From Perkinsela sp. pyNocScin1 (Eukaryota > Euglenozoa > Kinetoplastea > Prokinetoplastida > Perkinselidae), in assembly GCA_964019655.1 (NCBI GenBank), contig CAXHTR010000007.1:248001-312000 (forward strand): 64,000 nucleotides of DNA, given 5' to 3'. Both the position numbers and the translations under genes were made by a program. A model generated the notes under the pieces. The model had not been told where the DNA came from. It did not search any database and saw only the letters and a program-made list of their open reading frames with translations. This document shows positions 19,530 through 28,289 of the stretch, piece after piece; positions within the stretch are counted from its first letter, which is position 1, and each line of letters begins with the position of its first letter.

Positions 19530-19619
19530 AGGGAGCGTATATGTACTGCATGGAGAGCACAGTAAATAAGCGTCGATAGATTCTTTTTGTGACAAAAGGC
19601 TTCCACGCCGACAGGTCAC

Positions 19620-20570
19620 AGCACCTGCGCATCAAAATAAAGACCACATGGCCACTCGGTCAGATTTCTTCAGAATGATGTCGGCCTTCGAACAAATCTC
19701 CCAAACTAATCATAATCAATGCTACTGTGGAAAGTTGCAGAGACTTCCAAAGTGAGAAGCTGTGGCGATATACTGCAACGATTACAAGAGAACTACTCAA
19801 ATTGCGAGAGGCTCGTGCTTTTCGTGCAATATCGGTGGAGCGCATTTCGGCTAGAGCTGAAGTTGAATTTGAGGCATGTCAGTGCGTGAGACAAGTGCGT
19901 GGTGCACTCTGTGTGCTTTACGTGTGGTCTGTTGAAAGTACTTGCATACCGATGAGCATTTTCATAATCGCATCAGTTTCGATCCAGCGCAAATCCATTC
20001 GATTTCTCGCACTTCGGGCCGGGTGTATAGTCATTCTCGGTCATCCGAAATCGTATATCAAGCTGATGGCATCCATCACAGGATCCGCACCCCTGCTGTA
20101 CAAATGTGGGAGAACAAAAAAGCCAATTCTTTTGAGATGAAGGTGAACAGAATGTATGCGCAGGTGGCGCTGCTTCGTCACGCTCGTTGAACGACTCACG
20201 TCGCTTTGCATCATTGCACAGAAATCATGTGGCGCTGCAGCACAAGGCTGAAGTCCTGTACGCCAGCTGTTTTCAGGCCAGTCAGTCAATCACCCTTAAC
20301 TATGCCCACATCAGATTATCATCGATGGGAGCATCACGTATGCCCCAATACGCTATGACGCCGCACCTTTAGACACAATAGACTCCTCCAATGCCTGATC
20401 TGTACTATCATCACGGAGAAATGAAAGGGATTCATTTCAAACAACTTGCACATTCAAATCACCTACGCTAAATCAAACACCCCCACCTTTTCTATTTCCT
20501 ATCAAAGCCTGCAGTTTTACTTTTTTGGATTTTTGGGTTCGATTTTCCTCTGTTAAGTTTCGCCTTTCTT
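19620..20570. other. Long spacer without a supported gene
   Basis: Overlapping frames of 137 codons (plus) and 82 codons (minus) exist at 19727-20289. They oppose each other, match nothing I know and lack family motifs. They may be traces of an eroded gene. No RNA gene or clear repeat was found. Confidence 0.4.
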
Positions 20571-21407
20571 TCATAGCACAATCGTGCTGTCACTGACCTC
20601 CTCCCCGTTAACATCGACGAGACCCTCGACGCCGCTGTTCGTCAGCGTGATCCGGCGCCAGCCCTCGGGGGCGACCACCGCCTTGCCCGAAAAAGCGTTG
20701 TGCGAGAAGTCGACGTGAGAGAGCCTTCCTGGCAGCTTTGCGAGGTTGAGCGAGCCCTCAAAAGCGTTCCGGCTCATCCAAAGCGACCCGAGAGGCTTTC
20801 GGAGCGCGCTGCAGTCGATGGTGCCGCTCAGCTGGTTGCCAAAGAGCCACAGCAAGCGCATGTCGCGCGGGAGGCTCGTCAGATCCACGGACCCCGTGAG
20901 CTTGTTATCGCCGAGGCTGAGCTTCTCGAGCGTCGCTGGCATCTGCGTGAGGTCGATTTCCCCCGAGAGCATGTTCTCATTGAGGGTGAGCTCGACGAGG
21001 GCGGGTGGGAGACTTCGCAGGTTGACAGAGCCGGTCAGCTGATTTTTTGAAAGGTTGAGTACACTGAGCGTATTGGGGAGGCCCTCGAGCTGCACAGTAC
21101 CGATAAGATCGCACAGGACGCTTTTGACGAAAGTGACAGTCTCAGGAAGCCACTGGAGGTCGAGCGATCCGGTGTCCGTGAAGTCGCCGAACGTGACGAA
21201 GTCAATTTTCTGCACGTTTCCGTCGGCGTCGAGCGTGATGCCGCACCACTCGGCGATGTCTTTGAATGTGCCGCTGGCGCCAAAAAAGAGGCTCTTTTTG
21301 CTGCCATCGCTGATGTCTGCAATGAGGAGCTCCATCTGGGTCTGCTGCGAGAACGAGGCCTTGTCTGGGCGGCCGAGGGCGGGGTCGACGGTGAGAAGCG
21401 TGAGCAT
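20571..21407 (-). CDS. LRR family protein, 278 aa, 8 repeats
   Basis: The protein starts MLTLLTVDPALGRPD, with head 'QQTQMELLIADISD' and cap 'DIAEWCGITLDADGNVQKI'. It has eight highly regular repeats ('LPNTLSVLNLSKNQLTGSVN' and so on), the cleanest consensus in the left array. The tail is 'VEGLVDVNGEEVSDSTIVL', a D-x-N-G cap. GC content is high. It is the last LRR gene before the single-copy island. The ATG follows AAAG by 5 nt after a long pyrimidine tract. Confidence 0.92.
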   Translation of the reverse strand: MLTLLTVDPALGRPDKASFSQQTQMELLIADISDGSKKSLFFGASGTFKDIAEWCGITLDADGNVQKIDFVTFGDFTDTGSLDLQWLPETVTFVKSVLCDLIGTVQLEGLPNTLSVLNLSKNQLTGSVNLRSLPPALVELTLNENMLSGEIDLTQMPATLEKLSLGDNKLTGSVDLTSLPRDMRLLWLFGNQLSGTIDCSALRKPLGSLWMSRNAFEGSLNLAKLPGRLSHVDFSHNAFSGKAVVAPEGWRRITLTNSGVEGLVDVNGEEVSDSTIVL

Positions 21408-21412
21408 TTAGT

Positions 21413-21445
21413 CTTTGAAGAGATTGAGATGAGAGGGAAAGAGAG
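21413..21445 (-). promoter_or_regulatory. Predicted trans-splicing acceptor of the 20571-21407 gene
   Basis: On the minus strand a tract of CTCTCTTTCCCTCTCATCTC and CAATCTCTTC ends in AAAG (AG at 21413-21414), followed by ACTAA and the ATG. It is a strong polypyrimidine-AG arrangement. Confidence 0.65.
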
Positions 21446-21595
21446 TTGCTTGCACGAGTTGAACTGACAAAAAGATAGAAATGACGATAAATGGCGCATA
21501 TTCGGCACTTTTAATTAAATTTGAGTTCAATCATAAATTTCTGAGTATTTGGCAAGATGAAGTGATGTTGTCTCCTGAGGTGAGCAAGTGGGTCA

Positions 21596-24250
21596 CTAGG
21601 CACACTGCACGCTTGCGAGCTCGTTCCACATGCTCTCGACGGTCTCGTTGAAGAGACGCATGTACGAGGTGAGATTACGGAGGTAGGGCTTGATGCGCTT
21701 CTTGAGGCTGCGGTCTTCGTCGGTCTGAGCAATCTTTGGGGTCTCGGCTGGAATGACTGACAGAGGTGCGGGAGGCACTACCTCTGGCTTCTCAGGTTCT
21801 TTGAATTCACTTTTATTGAGCTTTCGCGCCTTCTTTCTTCCTGGGACGATGACTGCGTCGCTGACGATCTCAATCGACTCGTTCATGCAGACAGATTGAG
21901 ACACGCTGACGACTGCAGGGTCAAAGGTCACCTGGGACGATCGCTTGGGCTCGGGGCCAGCAGGCAAAAGTGCATGAGTGATGGGCTGCACTGCCGCATT
22001 GGCAAGAATGGGTGTCTTATTGGCATCTGGTGGGGCATTGTCAGTTATAACCTTCTTTGGCGTCCCTTTTGCCTCTACTGGGCGCTTCTTCCCGCTATGC
22101 TTCAAAATATCTGCACGCTTTGCACAAAAGTCTCTGTAGAGGGCGCGAAGGTCGTAGAGCCAGTTCGTGCGTACCTGTGCGCGAATGATGAGCGCGCTCT
22201 TGGTAAACAGCGTGTGCGTCAGTGCGTGGTGCTCTGCTGCGAGGATTTCGAGGCGCTGCGTGTGCTCATAACGGAAGAGGTCTTCAAGTTGTGTATTTGG
22301 AATGGATGGCGAGGAAGGTTCTCTTTTAGTCTCTGTCTCTGCTTCAATTGATGGCATTGGTGAACACTTTTCGTTTTCGAATTGTGGGGTGCGAGAAACG
22401 GTTGGAGTGCTAGATGGGATTGGCTCTTGCAAAGTGGCTTGATTTGATTCCTCTGGCTCATTTTCTTCATTTTGGACTTCAGCTGACCCGACTGGGAGTG
22501 GTTGTTCGTTAACTAGCGTTGGTTCTTGTAAATGCTGACTGAGAGGCGAATCTTTTGATTCCGACGCTGTTGGTGTGCTTTCCGCTCCCGTTTCTGGGTC
22601 TTTCACTTGCATGTCGATAGCTGTCTCCGATGACTTGCACTTCTTCGATACCTTGTTATTCTGTTGGCTTTCCATCAGTGCCCCATTCTCCTCACCTGCC
22701 TTCCCCTGTGCACTCCGCAGCGCAAACGTGCGCGGTGGGCTCTTCCGCGCCTTCGCAGTGATGATGCCCCGCTTACCCTTCTGTGCAAGATTTTTAGTTA
22801 TTTTCTGTGGTTTACGAGCTATTTCTTCTGATTCTTCATTTTCTCCTTCATTTTTCTTTTTTCCTTTGCATAATATGGACGGTGTCTCCGGCGCGGGCTC
22901 TGGCGCGGGCAGGACGAGGCTTCGCGCCTTGGCACTGGCAGCAGACGCGCTGACGACGATCGGCGTCCCGTCGGGCAGCACTGGTCCGCTCGAGGCGAGC
23001 TGTGGTGTCTTTGGGGTTCGACTGTAAAGCTTACTAGTTTTGGAGCGATGGGCGGCATTCGGCGTTGCAGCTCTCTTCGTCGATCGCTTCTCGTTTTCCG
23101 ACTTTCCGCCCTTCTTCGAGATCTTTTTTGAGACTGACGCCAACCTTTCAGTTTCCTTTGCTGTGCAAGATTCCTTTGCAGCCACTGTTGCGTTGAAAGT
23201 CGGCGTTTTCGAGTTCACTGCACTTCCAACGTCACTCTGTGTCACCGGTACCGTCGGCCGGGCCGGACTGCTCGAAGACTCCTCGCCTGCCACAACTTTT
23301 GATACAGTATGGCTCGCATACGAATTGATCTCTGGAATGTCGAGCTTTGCTGCTCGGATTTCTGATGCAGACTCCGCAGATGCTTTCACCACTTCCTCTG
23401 GGCGAGACATCACCCAAAGGCCACGGCGAATGACAATTGGCTGTACCGCAGTCGAACACAGTGCAACTGCCTTCTCCTGGGGCGGCCCAGCCTTGGTCGC
23501 GACGATGCCCTTCTCTGTGCACATGTGGACGAAGAACTGCAAATCTCTTGGCGCTGCGAACGCCAAATCAATGAAAACGTTCGCTGGCATAGCCCTTCGC
23601 GCTGCTGCCTCGCACTCGCGCAGCAGAGCGTTCTCGTCAATATTCTGCGAGCTTCCCCCACTCGCGCGCTGCTTCCGCTTGCGCTGGACCATCTTGGCCG
23701 CCTTTTCGAGGAGTGGCGTGAGCTTGGCTTTCTTAAAAAGGGCCACAAAGCCCGCTGCCACCCCATGAGTAGCGACACTCTTAAAAGAAATAGCCTGCGA
23801 GCCCCGCCCGAGCATCTGGGCGACCTGGCCGAGCCACTCGAGCGTGATGTCGATCGCCTGGCGCTGCGAGAGAAAGATGCGGGCGGTGTGGACGTTGAAG
23901 CAGATACGCTGCATGTTCGCGCAGGCGAAGAGCACTGATATCATAGAGCTTTGTGACTGTGAATGGACCTCGGGAAGCGCAAAATCGGAGCACAGGACGA
24001 AGAAATCGCCCTGGCGCTCGATGTGGTGGACGGCGGAGCGCTCCGCCCCGCTGGCGCACACCGGCACACCGAGCATGGAAATGCTGCGGACCTTGGCGAA
24101 GTAAATTGAGGGTGACGGGGACCGCTTCATGGACTGCTGGCTGAGCGAGCTCAGTATGATATAGGACGAAATCTCCCGCCCGGTGCGGATCGTGCACGAG
24201 GAGGAAGAAGAATGCGAATCCGAAGTGCTGCTGTCGTGAATGAACTTCAT
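21596..24250 (-). CDS. Large protein of unknown function, 884 aa
   Basis: I do not recognise the family. Residues about 45-290 look globular (mixed hydrophobic pattern with 'HIERQGDFFVLCSDFALPEV' and 'LEWLGQVAQMLGRGSQAISF'). Residues about 300-640 are low-complexity, rich in S, E, K, P and T with basic KKKR-like clusters suggesting nuclear location. A helical segment follows near 690-745 ('TLFTKSALIIRAQVRTNWLY'), then another linker. The end is conserved-looking and basic ('LKKRIKPYLRNLTSYMRLF'). The first codons are serine-rich; an alternative start is the Met before 'KRSPSPS' at residue 41. A chromatin, kinetochore or RNA-related scaffold is possible but unsupported. Confidence 0.85.
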   Translation of the reverse strand: MKFIHDSSTSDSHSSSSSCTIRTGREISSYIILSSLSQQSMKRSPSPSIYFAKVRSISMLGVPVCASGAERSAVHHIERQGDFFVLCSDFALPEVHSQSQSSMISVLFACANMQRICFNVHTARIFLSQRQAIDITLEWLGQVAQMLGRGSQAISFKSVATHGVAAGFVALFKKAKLTPLLEKAAKMVQRKRKQRASGGSSQNIDENALLRECEAAARRAMPANVFIDLAFAAPRDLQFFVHMCTEKGIVATKAGPPQEKAVALCSTAVQPIVIRRGLWVMSRPEEVVKASAESASEIRAAKLDIPEINSYASHTVSKVVAGEESSSSPARPTVPVTQSDVGSAVNSKTPTFNATVAAKESCTAKETERLASVSKKISKKGGKSENEKRSTKRAATPNAAHRSKTSKLYSRTPKTPQLASSGPVLPDGTPIVVSASAASAKARSLVLPAPEPAPETPSILCKGKKKNEGENEESEEIARKPQKITKNLAQKGKRGIITAKARKSPPRTFALRSAQGKAGEENGALMESQQNNKVSKKCKSSETAIDMQVKDPETGAESTPTASESKDSPLSQHLQEPTLVNEQPLPVGSAEVQNEENEPEESNQATLQEPIPSSTPTVSRTPQFENEKCSPMPSIEAETETKREPSSPSIPNTQLEDLFRYEHTQRLEILAAEHHALTHTLFTKSALIIRAQVRTNWLYDLRALYRDFCAKRADILKHSGKKRPVEAKGTPKKVITDNAPPDANKTPILANAAVQPITHALLPAGPEPKRSSQVTFDPAVVSVSQSVCMNESIEIVSDAVIVPGRKKARKLNKSEFKEPEKPEVVPPAPLSVIPAETPKIAQTDEDRSLKKRIKPYLRNLTSYMRLFNETVESMWNELASVQCA

Positions 24251-24363
24251 GAATAGCTAAAATTTTTGATAAAGTGAATTATATCTAAATATCTCTCTAG
24301 AATCTGCAAAAAACCTTCCCTGGCTATATATCGTACGCTTTGGTCACATTCTACTATCTGCGC

Positions 24364-24621
24364 CTACGGCCGGTTGAAGTCGGTCACCCACTTCTCGAAC
24401 GGGTTGGGTTCCGGATTCTTGCTGTCGAGGATCTTGGCGCGCTCTTCCCACTTGGCACGGCGGGCGTCGTCCCACTCTTGGTTGATGCACTGGCGCTGCC
24501 ACCAGCCCACCCACCAGCCGACGTAGAAGGAGAGGAGCTGGCCGAAGAAGCGGATCTGCTCGAAGGACTTTGGTGCGATAAATGCTGGCGTTATCATTTG
24601 GAAATTTTGAGGAAATGACAA
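24364..24621 (-). CDS. Small single-span membrane protein, 85 aa
   Basis: The protein has one aromatic-rich hydrophobic segment ('FFGQLLSFYVGWWVGWWQRQ', residues about 25-44). A charged helical tail follows ('EWDDARRAKWEERAKIL'), then a proline-containing end. The size and the layout of one N-terminal span plus charged tail are typical of accessory subunits of mitochondrial inner-membrane complexes. I do not recognise which one, so that is an inference. It sits 57 bp upstream of the haem-binding protein gene at 24679 and in the same direction. It could also be a small ER protein. Confidence 0.7.
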   Translation of the reverse strand: MSFPQNFQMITPAFIAPKSFEQIRFFGQLLSFYVGWWVGWWQRQCINQEWDDARRAKWEERAKILDSKNPEPNPFEKWVTDFNRP

Positions 24622-24678
24622 AAGTGCGTGAGACTTTGGTTATGCGAGTGAAAATTGTAAGAATTCACTAAAAAAGGC

Positions 24679-25242
24679 TCATTCTAAATTCGGGACGTCT
24701 TGCTCTGCGAACTGGAGGCCTCGCGCGAAGTACTCCTCGTCCGGGACGAACCACCCGACGATCTCGTACTTGCCCATGAAGTGCTCGTACCAGCGGTCGA
24801 GCGTCGCCATCTCGGCCTCGTTGAGCGTCGCGTAGTCCGCGTTGGCCTCGTCGTCTGAAATAGCGTTTTTCGCGAGGTTGCGGCTGCAGTCAGTCCCTGC
24901 AAACACCGAATACGGGCTCTCGGGGCCGTACAGATGCCTCGGGACGTGGAATACCTTGCGCTTCAGCGACACGTAGATTGGCGAGAGCTCGCTGGCGCGG
25001 CCGTTGAACTGTGCGAGCTCTGCGGCAGTGAAGCCGCGGTCCGTGCCCGCGTCGACCTCGCAGGGCCCGCAGAGCACCGGCATGACGCGGCCGAGCAGCG
25101 CCTTGGCCTGCTGCGAGAAAAAGCTGCGGATCTTCGTGTAGACCGCGGAGAGGTAGGCGGTGTATGGGCTCGTGAATTTCAGGATAGACTGCAGGATGCT
25201 TTGGGCGTGCATTGAGGTGTCAAATACGAATAAAATGCTCAA
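24679..25242 (-). CDS. MAPR family cytochrome-b5-like haem-binding protein, 187 aa
   Basis: The domain from about residue 68 shows the membrane-associated progesterone receptor pattern: 'GFTAAELAQFNG', 'SPIYVSLKRKVFHVPRHLYG' and 'PYSVFAGTDCSRNLAKNAI'. It ends in a helix with 'LDRWYEHFMGKYEIVGWFV'. This family (PGRMC1, Dap1) binds haem through a tyrosine and supports sterol-synthesis P450 enzymes; the conserved tyrosines are present. The N-terminal region (residues 1-55) is hydrophobic and could be a membrane anchor, although no single long span is obvious. The start may be the Met at residue 11. Confidence 0.85.
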   Translation of the reverse strand: MSILFVFDTSMHAQSILQSILKFTSPYTAYLSAVYTKIRSFFSQQAKALLGRVMPVLCGPCEVDAGTDRGFTAAELAQFNGRASELSPIYVSLKRKVFHVPRHLYGPESPYSVFAGTDCSRNLAKNAISDDEANADYATLNEAEMATLDRWYEHFMGKYEIVGWFVPDEEYFARGLQFAEQDVPNLE

Positions 25243-25329
25243 AAAGCGCTCAATTGCCTTTTATGCGAAAATCCAAAAGTCAAAAATTCCAATTTCAAAA
25301 TTTCAATGTAAGTGCTGAATTCGTTTTCC

Positions 25330-27006
25330 CTAGAACGGCTTACCGACCATCGGCACGCCCCTGCCGTTGAGCGGGCCCTTGATTTCTTTCATGGCCTTCA
25401 CCGGCTGCGTGTCCGGCTTCATCGCGGGGAACAGCAGGACCTCCTTGATGTTGATCGAGTTCGTCAAAAACATCGTGAGGCGGTCGATCCCAAGACCCCA
25501 GCCGCCCGTCGGCGGCAGCGCGTACTCGAGCGCTGTAATGAACCCCTCGTCGTGCTCCATGCCCTCGTCGTCGCCCGTCGCGCGGTCCGCCATCTGCTTC
25601 TGGAAGCACTCGCGCTGCACGAGGGGGCTGTTCAGCTCCGTGTAGGCGTTGCAGAGCTCCTTCTTGTTCACAAAGAGCTCGAAGCGCTCGGAGAGGCGCG
25701 GGTCGCTGCGGTGCCACTTCGCGAGGGGCGACATGATGCGCGGGTGGTCAATGATAAACGTCGGGTTGATGCAGCTCGGCTCGATGTAGTGCCCGACGAG
25801 GGCGTCGAGGAGGCGCGGCGCCGTGTGCGGCTCAGCGAGCTCAATGTCAGCATCTTTGAGAAGTTTTTTCAAAAATGTGATAAACTCTGGCCCATCAAAG
25901 TCCGCTGGGAAGGTTTTCCCTGTGACTCGCTCGAGCTCCGGGATCATCTGGACGCGGCGGAACGGCGGCTTGAAGTCGATGGATAGCGTCTCGCCCTCGG
26001 CTGTCGTGTACTTCACTATGGAATCGCCTGTGACGCTCGCCACGAGCTTGCTGAGCATGTCCTCGGTCGTCGCGATGAGGTCGTGGTAGTCCGCGTAGGC
26101 CCAGTAGAACTCGATGCTCGTGAACTCGGGGTTGTGCGTCATGTCGATGCCCTCGTTGCGGAACTGGCGCCCGAGCTCGTAGACGCGGTCGAGGCCCCCG
26201 ACGACGAGCATTTTCAAGTAAAGCTCAGGAGCAATGCGCAGGAACATGTCCAAGTTGAGATCGTTGTGGTGCGTCTGGAAGGGGCGCGCGGCGGCGCCGC
26301 CGGCAATCAAATTCATCATCGGCGTCTCGACCTCGAGGAACCCGCGCTGGTCGAGGTAGGCGCGCAGGAAGGAGATGATCTTGGCGCGCGTCTGGAAGAT
26401 CGAGCGCGTGTTCGGGTTCATGATCAGGTCGAGGTAGCGCTGGCGGTAGCGCTGCTCCTGGTTCTCGAAGCCGTAGTAGTCCTTTGGGAGCATGTGGAAG
26501 CACGTGGACAGTAGGACCATAGATGTCGGGACGATGGAGAGCTCGCCGGTCTTGGTGCGCGTCGGGTGGCCCGTGACGCCGACGATGTCGCCGCGGTGGA
26601 GAATTTTGGAGATTTTCGAGAATTCTTCCTTGCCGCCGTCGTACTGGTCGGCCTGCGCGAAGATCTGGATCTTGACGCCCTCGCCGTGGAGGTCGTAGAA
26701 GCGGAGCTTGGCGCTGGCGCTGCGGATGGTCATGATGCGGCCCGCGAGGCTGAGCGTCTCGGGGAGCTTCTGGCCGGCCTCGAGGGACTCGTACTTGGCC
26801 TTGAAGGCGTCGAGGGTCATCGAGAGCTGGAACTTGTGCGGGTACGCGCCGTTGAGCTCGCCGAGCTGCTTGACCATCGCCTCGCGCTGCTTGGCGTAGG
26901 AGGCCTCCGGGGCGGGGGCCTTGGCGGTGGGCTTCGTCATTGTTGAACTTAGTCTATCGGTGAAGAGGGCGGAGGCTAGATGGGTAGGCTTGACAAATTT
27001 GTTCAT
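25330..27006 (-). CDS. Lysyl-tRNA synthetase, class II
   Basis: The enzyme charges tRNA-Lys with lysine using ATP. An N-terminal OB-fold anticodon domain ('[20 protein letters not shown]') is followed by the class II core. Motif 2 is '[20 protein letters not shown]' and motif 3 is '[14 protein letters not shown]'; the '[14 protein letters not shown]' substrate region is intact. At 558 aa it has normal length. The first 22 residues ([20 protein letters not shown]) are basic and hydroxyl-rich like a mitochondrial presequence, and the second Met (26938-26940) begins a normal cytosolic N-terminus. A pyrimidine-rich tract with AGs lies between the two starts, so two forms may be made by alternative trans-splicing (inference). 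The gene is GC-rich. Confidence 0.96.
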   Translation of the reverse strand: MNKFVKPTHLASALFTDRLSSTMTKPTAKAPAPEASYAKQREAMVKQLGELNGAYPHKFQLSMTLDAFKAKYESLEAGQKLPETLSLAGRIMTIRSASAKLRFYDLHGEGVKIQIFAQADQYDGGKEEFSKISKILHRGDIVGVTGHPTRTKTGELSIVPTSMVLLSTCFHMLPKDYYGFENQEQRYRQRYLDLIMNPNTRSIFQTRAKIISFLRAYLDQRGFLEVETPMMNLIAGGAAARPFQTHHNDLNLDMFLRIAPELYLKMLVVGGLDRVYELGRQFRNEGIDMTHNPEFTSIEFYWAYADYHDLIATTEDMLSKLVASVTGDSIVKYTTAEGETLSIDFKPPFRRVQMIPELERVTGKTFPADFDGPEFITFLKKLLKDADIELAEPHTAPRLLDALVGHYIEPSCINPTFIIDHPRIMSPLAKWHRSDPRLSERFELFVNKKELCNAYTELNSPLVQRECFQKQMADRATGDDEGMEHDEGFITALEYALPPTGGWGLGIDRLTMFLTNSINIKEVLLFPAMKPDTQPVKAMKEIKGPLNGRGVPMVGKPF

Positions 27007-27081
27007 ACAATGTACTGAGAGGAAAGGGAAACGTTACGCTGCCGCGGGCGGCGTGGAATTACACATAAGGTGTGGAGAGGG

Positions 27082-27354
27082 TTAGTGCGGGCTTAGAACG
27101 GGATGAATGTGGAGATGCAAACCAAAGAGAGGCGGTAGTTGAATTTTGATCTTGTATTTGATTCGGGTATGAATGGTGATGTTTTTGCCATATTCTACTG
27201 AAGGATTGGCTTGCTTTCGTTCGATGCCATTATTTACGAGTGCACTGACATTCTGAATCGAGCCATTGCAGATGGAAATAAGCAGATAAGACGTGAACAT
27301 TGCGCCTCTCCCATGCGGATGAATAGCCTTGCAAGATTTCACCCAGTAATTCAC
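27082..27354 (-). CDS. Possible small ORF, 90 aa
   Basis: This frame fills much of the 375-bp gap between the CFIm25 gene and lysyl-tRNA synthetase on the same strand. It has a hydrophobic stretch ('MFTSYLLISICNGSIQNVSA') and then a basic part ('HTRIKYKIKI'). I recognise no domain and see no codon or splice-site support. It could equally be leader or intergenic sequence. Confidence 0.2.
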   Translation of the reverse strand: MNYWVKSCKAIHPHGRGAMFTSYLLISICNGSIQNVSALVNNGIERKQANPSVEYGKNITIHTRIKYKIKIQLPPLFGLHLHIHPVLSPH

Positions 27355-27381
27355 CTTCTCAGCTTCTCCAATCTTACCTGT

Positions 27382-28206
27382 CTAACAGCTCATCGTGCAG
27401 TTCAATTTGGATAAGCATGCAGGCAGGCCTGAAAGAATTGCACTCCCAAAGCGATCAGGATTGCCATAGAGCTCGTACACGGGCACTGCGACGACGGTGT
27501 AGTTCTTCGGGACGCAAAAGGTGAAGCTCGAGGGCATTTGGAAGACAAAAATGCGCTTTGTCTCTTTCGGGACGCTCACGTGCGGTGGCGCGTAGGGGTA
27601 GACGACCATCTCGAAGTTGGGCCGCGTCCACTCGGCGATGCACGAGTGCACCTTAAAGCTGTTGGCATAGCGCACCCGTGCAGCCTCGGCCTCAGTCTGG
27701 GTCGCGTCGCTCAGCTGGAAGTTGACGCCGAGTGCTGCGGATTTTTCGGCATCCGCTGGTGCAGCTTTTATAGCGAACTCGTCTTCATTTTCAAAAAGTC
27801 TTGTTTCGATGGCCGGGATGGTATTCCATTCGACTGGGCTGGTGGCATAGGGCCCAGTGAATTCTTCAGGCTTTCCCAGCAGTTTTCGCAGGTGCCGCTG
27901 CATGGCCTCCATGTCTGTCTCGAGGCTGTGCTTTTTGCCCCCGGGGAGTCGGTAACGGCCTGTTGCCGGCTCGTGCAGGACAAGCGCATGGAGTGCGTTT
28001 CGGTGGTGGGCGATGAGCACGCACTCGACGCTGCGGAGCGTTCCCATGCGGTCGAACTTGATCTTCATGCGCTCGAGCTTGGCTTTCACTGAAACGTCTC
28101 TTGCAGGCTTGTGTGGGAGTTTTTCTATAAAAGTGTACTTGGAGATGTCAAAGACGTCGAGTTTGGGGGCTAGGAGCGCATCATCGCTGTGGTGAAGTTC
28201 GTTCAT
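27382..28206 (-). CDS. CFIm25/NUDT21-like cleavage and polyadenylation subunit, 274 aa
   Basis: The centre has a nudix fold with 'YRLPGGKKHSLETDMEAMQ', lacking the paired glutamates needed for hydrolysis. The second half carries the CFIm25 signatures 'RPNFEMVVYPYAPPHVSVPK', 'KRIFVFQMPSSFTFCVPKNY' and the closing 'ILSGLPACLSKLN'. In other eukaryotes this subunit binds UGUA sites upstream of poly(A) sites. In kinetoplastids polyadenylation is coupled to trans-splicing of the next gene. It is somewhat longer than the human protein (227 aa) because of an insert around residues 130-165. It lies between the KREPA and lysyl-tRNA synthetase genes, same strand. Confidence 0.92.
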   Translation of the reverse strand: MNELHHSDDALLAPKLDVFDISKYTFIEKLPHKPARDVSVKAKLERMKIKFDRMGTLRSVECVLIAHHRNALHALVLHEPATGRYRLPGGKKHSLETDMEAMQRHLRKLLGKPEEFTGPYATSPVEWNTIPAIETRLFENEDEFAIKAAPADAEKSAALGVNFQLSDATQTEAEAARVRYANSFKVHSCIAEWTRPNFEMVVYPYAPPHVSVPKETKRIFVFQMPSSFTFCVPKNYTVVAVPVYELYGNPDRFGSAILSGLPACLSKLNCTMSC

Positions 28207-28289
28207 TGGTAAGTGAGTTTTTCAAAGAAAAGAAGATATGAAATACTTTACGAATCAACGAAAACAAGCAGACGTAATAACGTGCGTGT

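Noticed and set aside
19727-20289. Plus-strand frame of 137 codons and minus-strand frame of 82 codons in the spacer before 20571
   Set aside because: They overlap in opposite directions, lack family motifs, and the plus frame opposes the cluster direction. Nothing supports translation.
20515-20545. GGGTTCGATTTTCC as a tRNA T-arm
   Set aside because: The flanking bases do not pair as a T stem, and no acceptor stem, D arm or anticodon arm is found nearby.
25340-26946. Several long frames on both strands inside lysyl-tRNA synthetase
   Set aside because: They result from the high GC content of this gene, which removes stop codons in other frames; their sequences are R/A-rich and have no domain.
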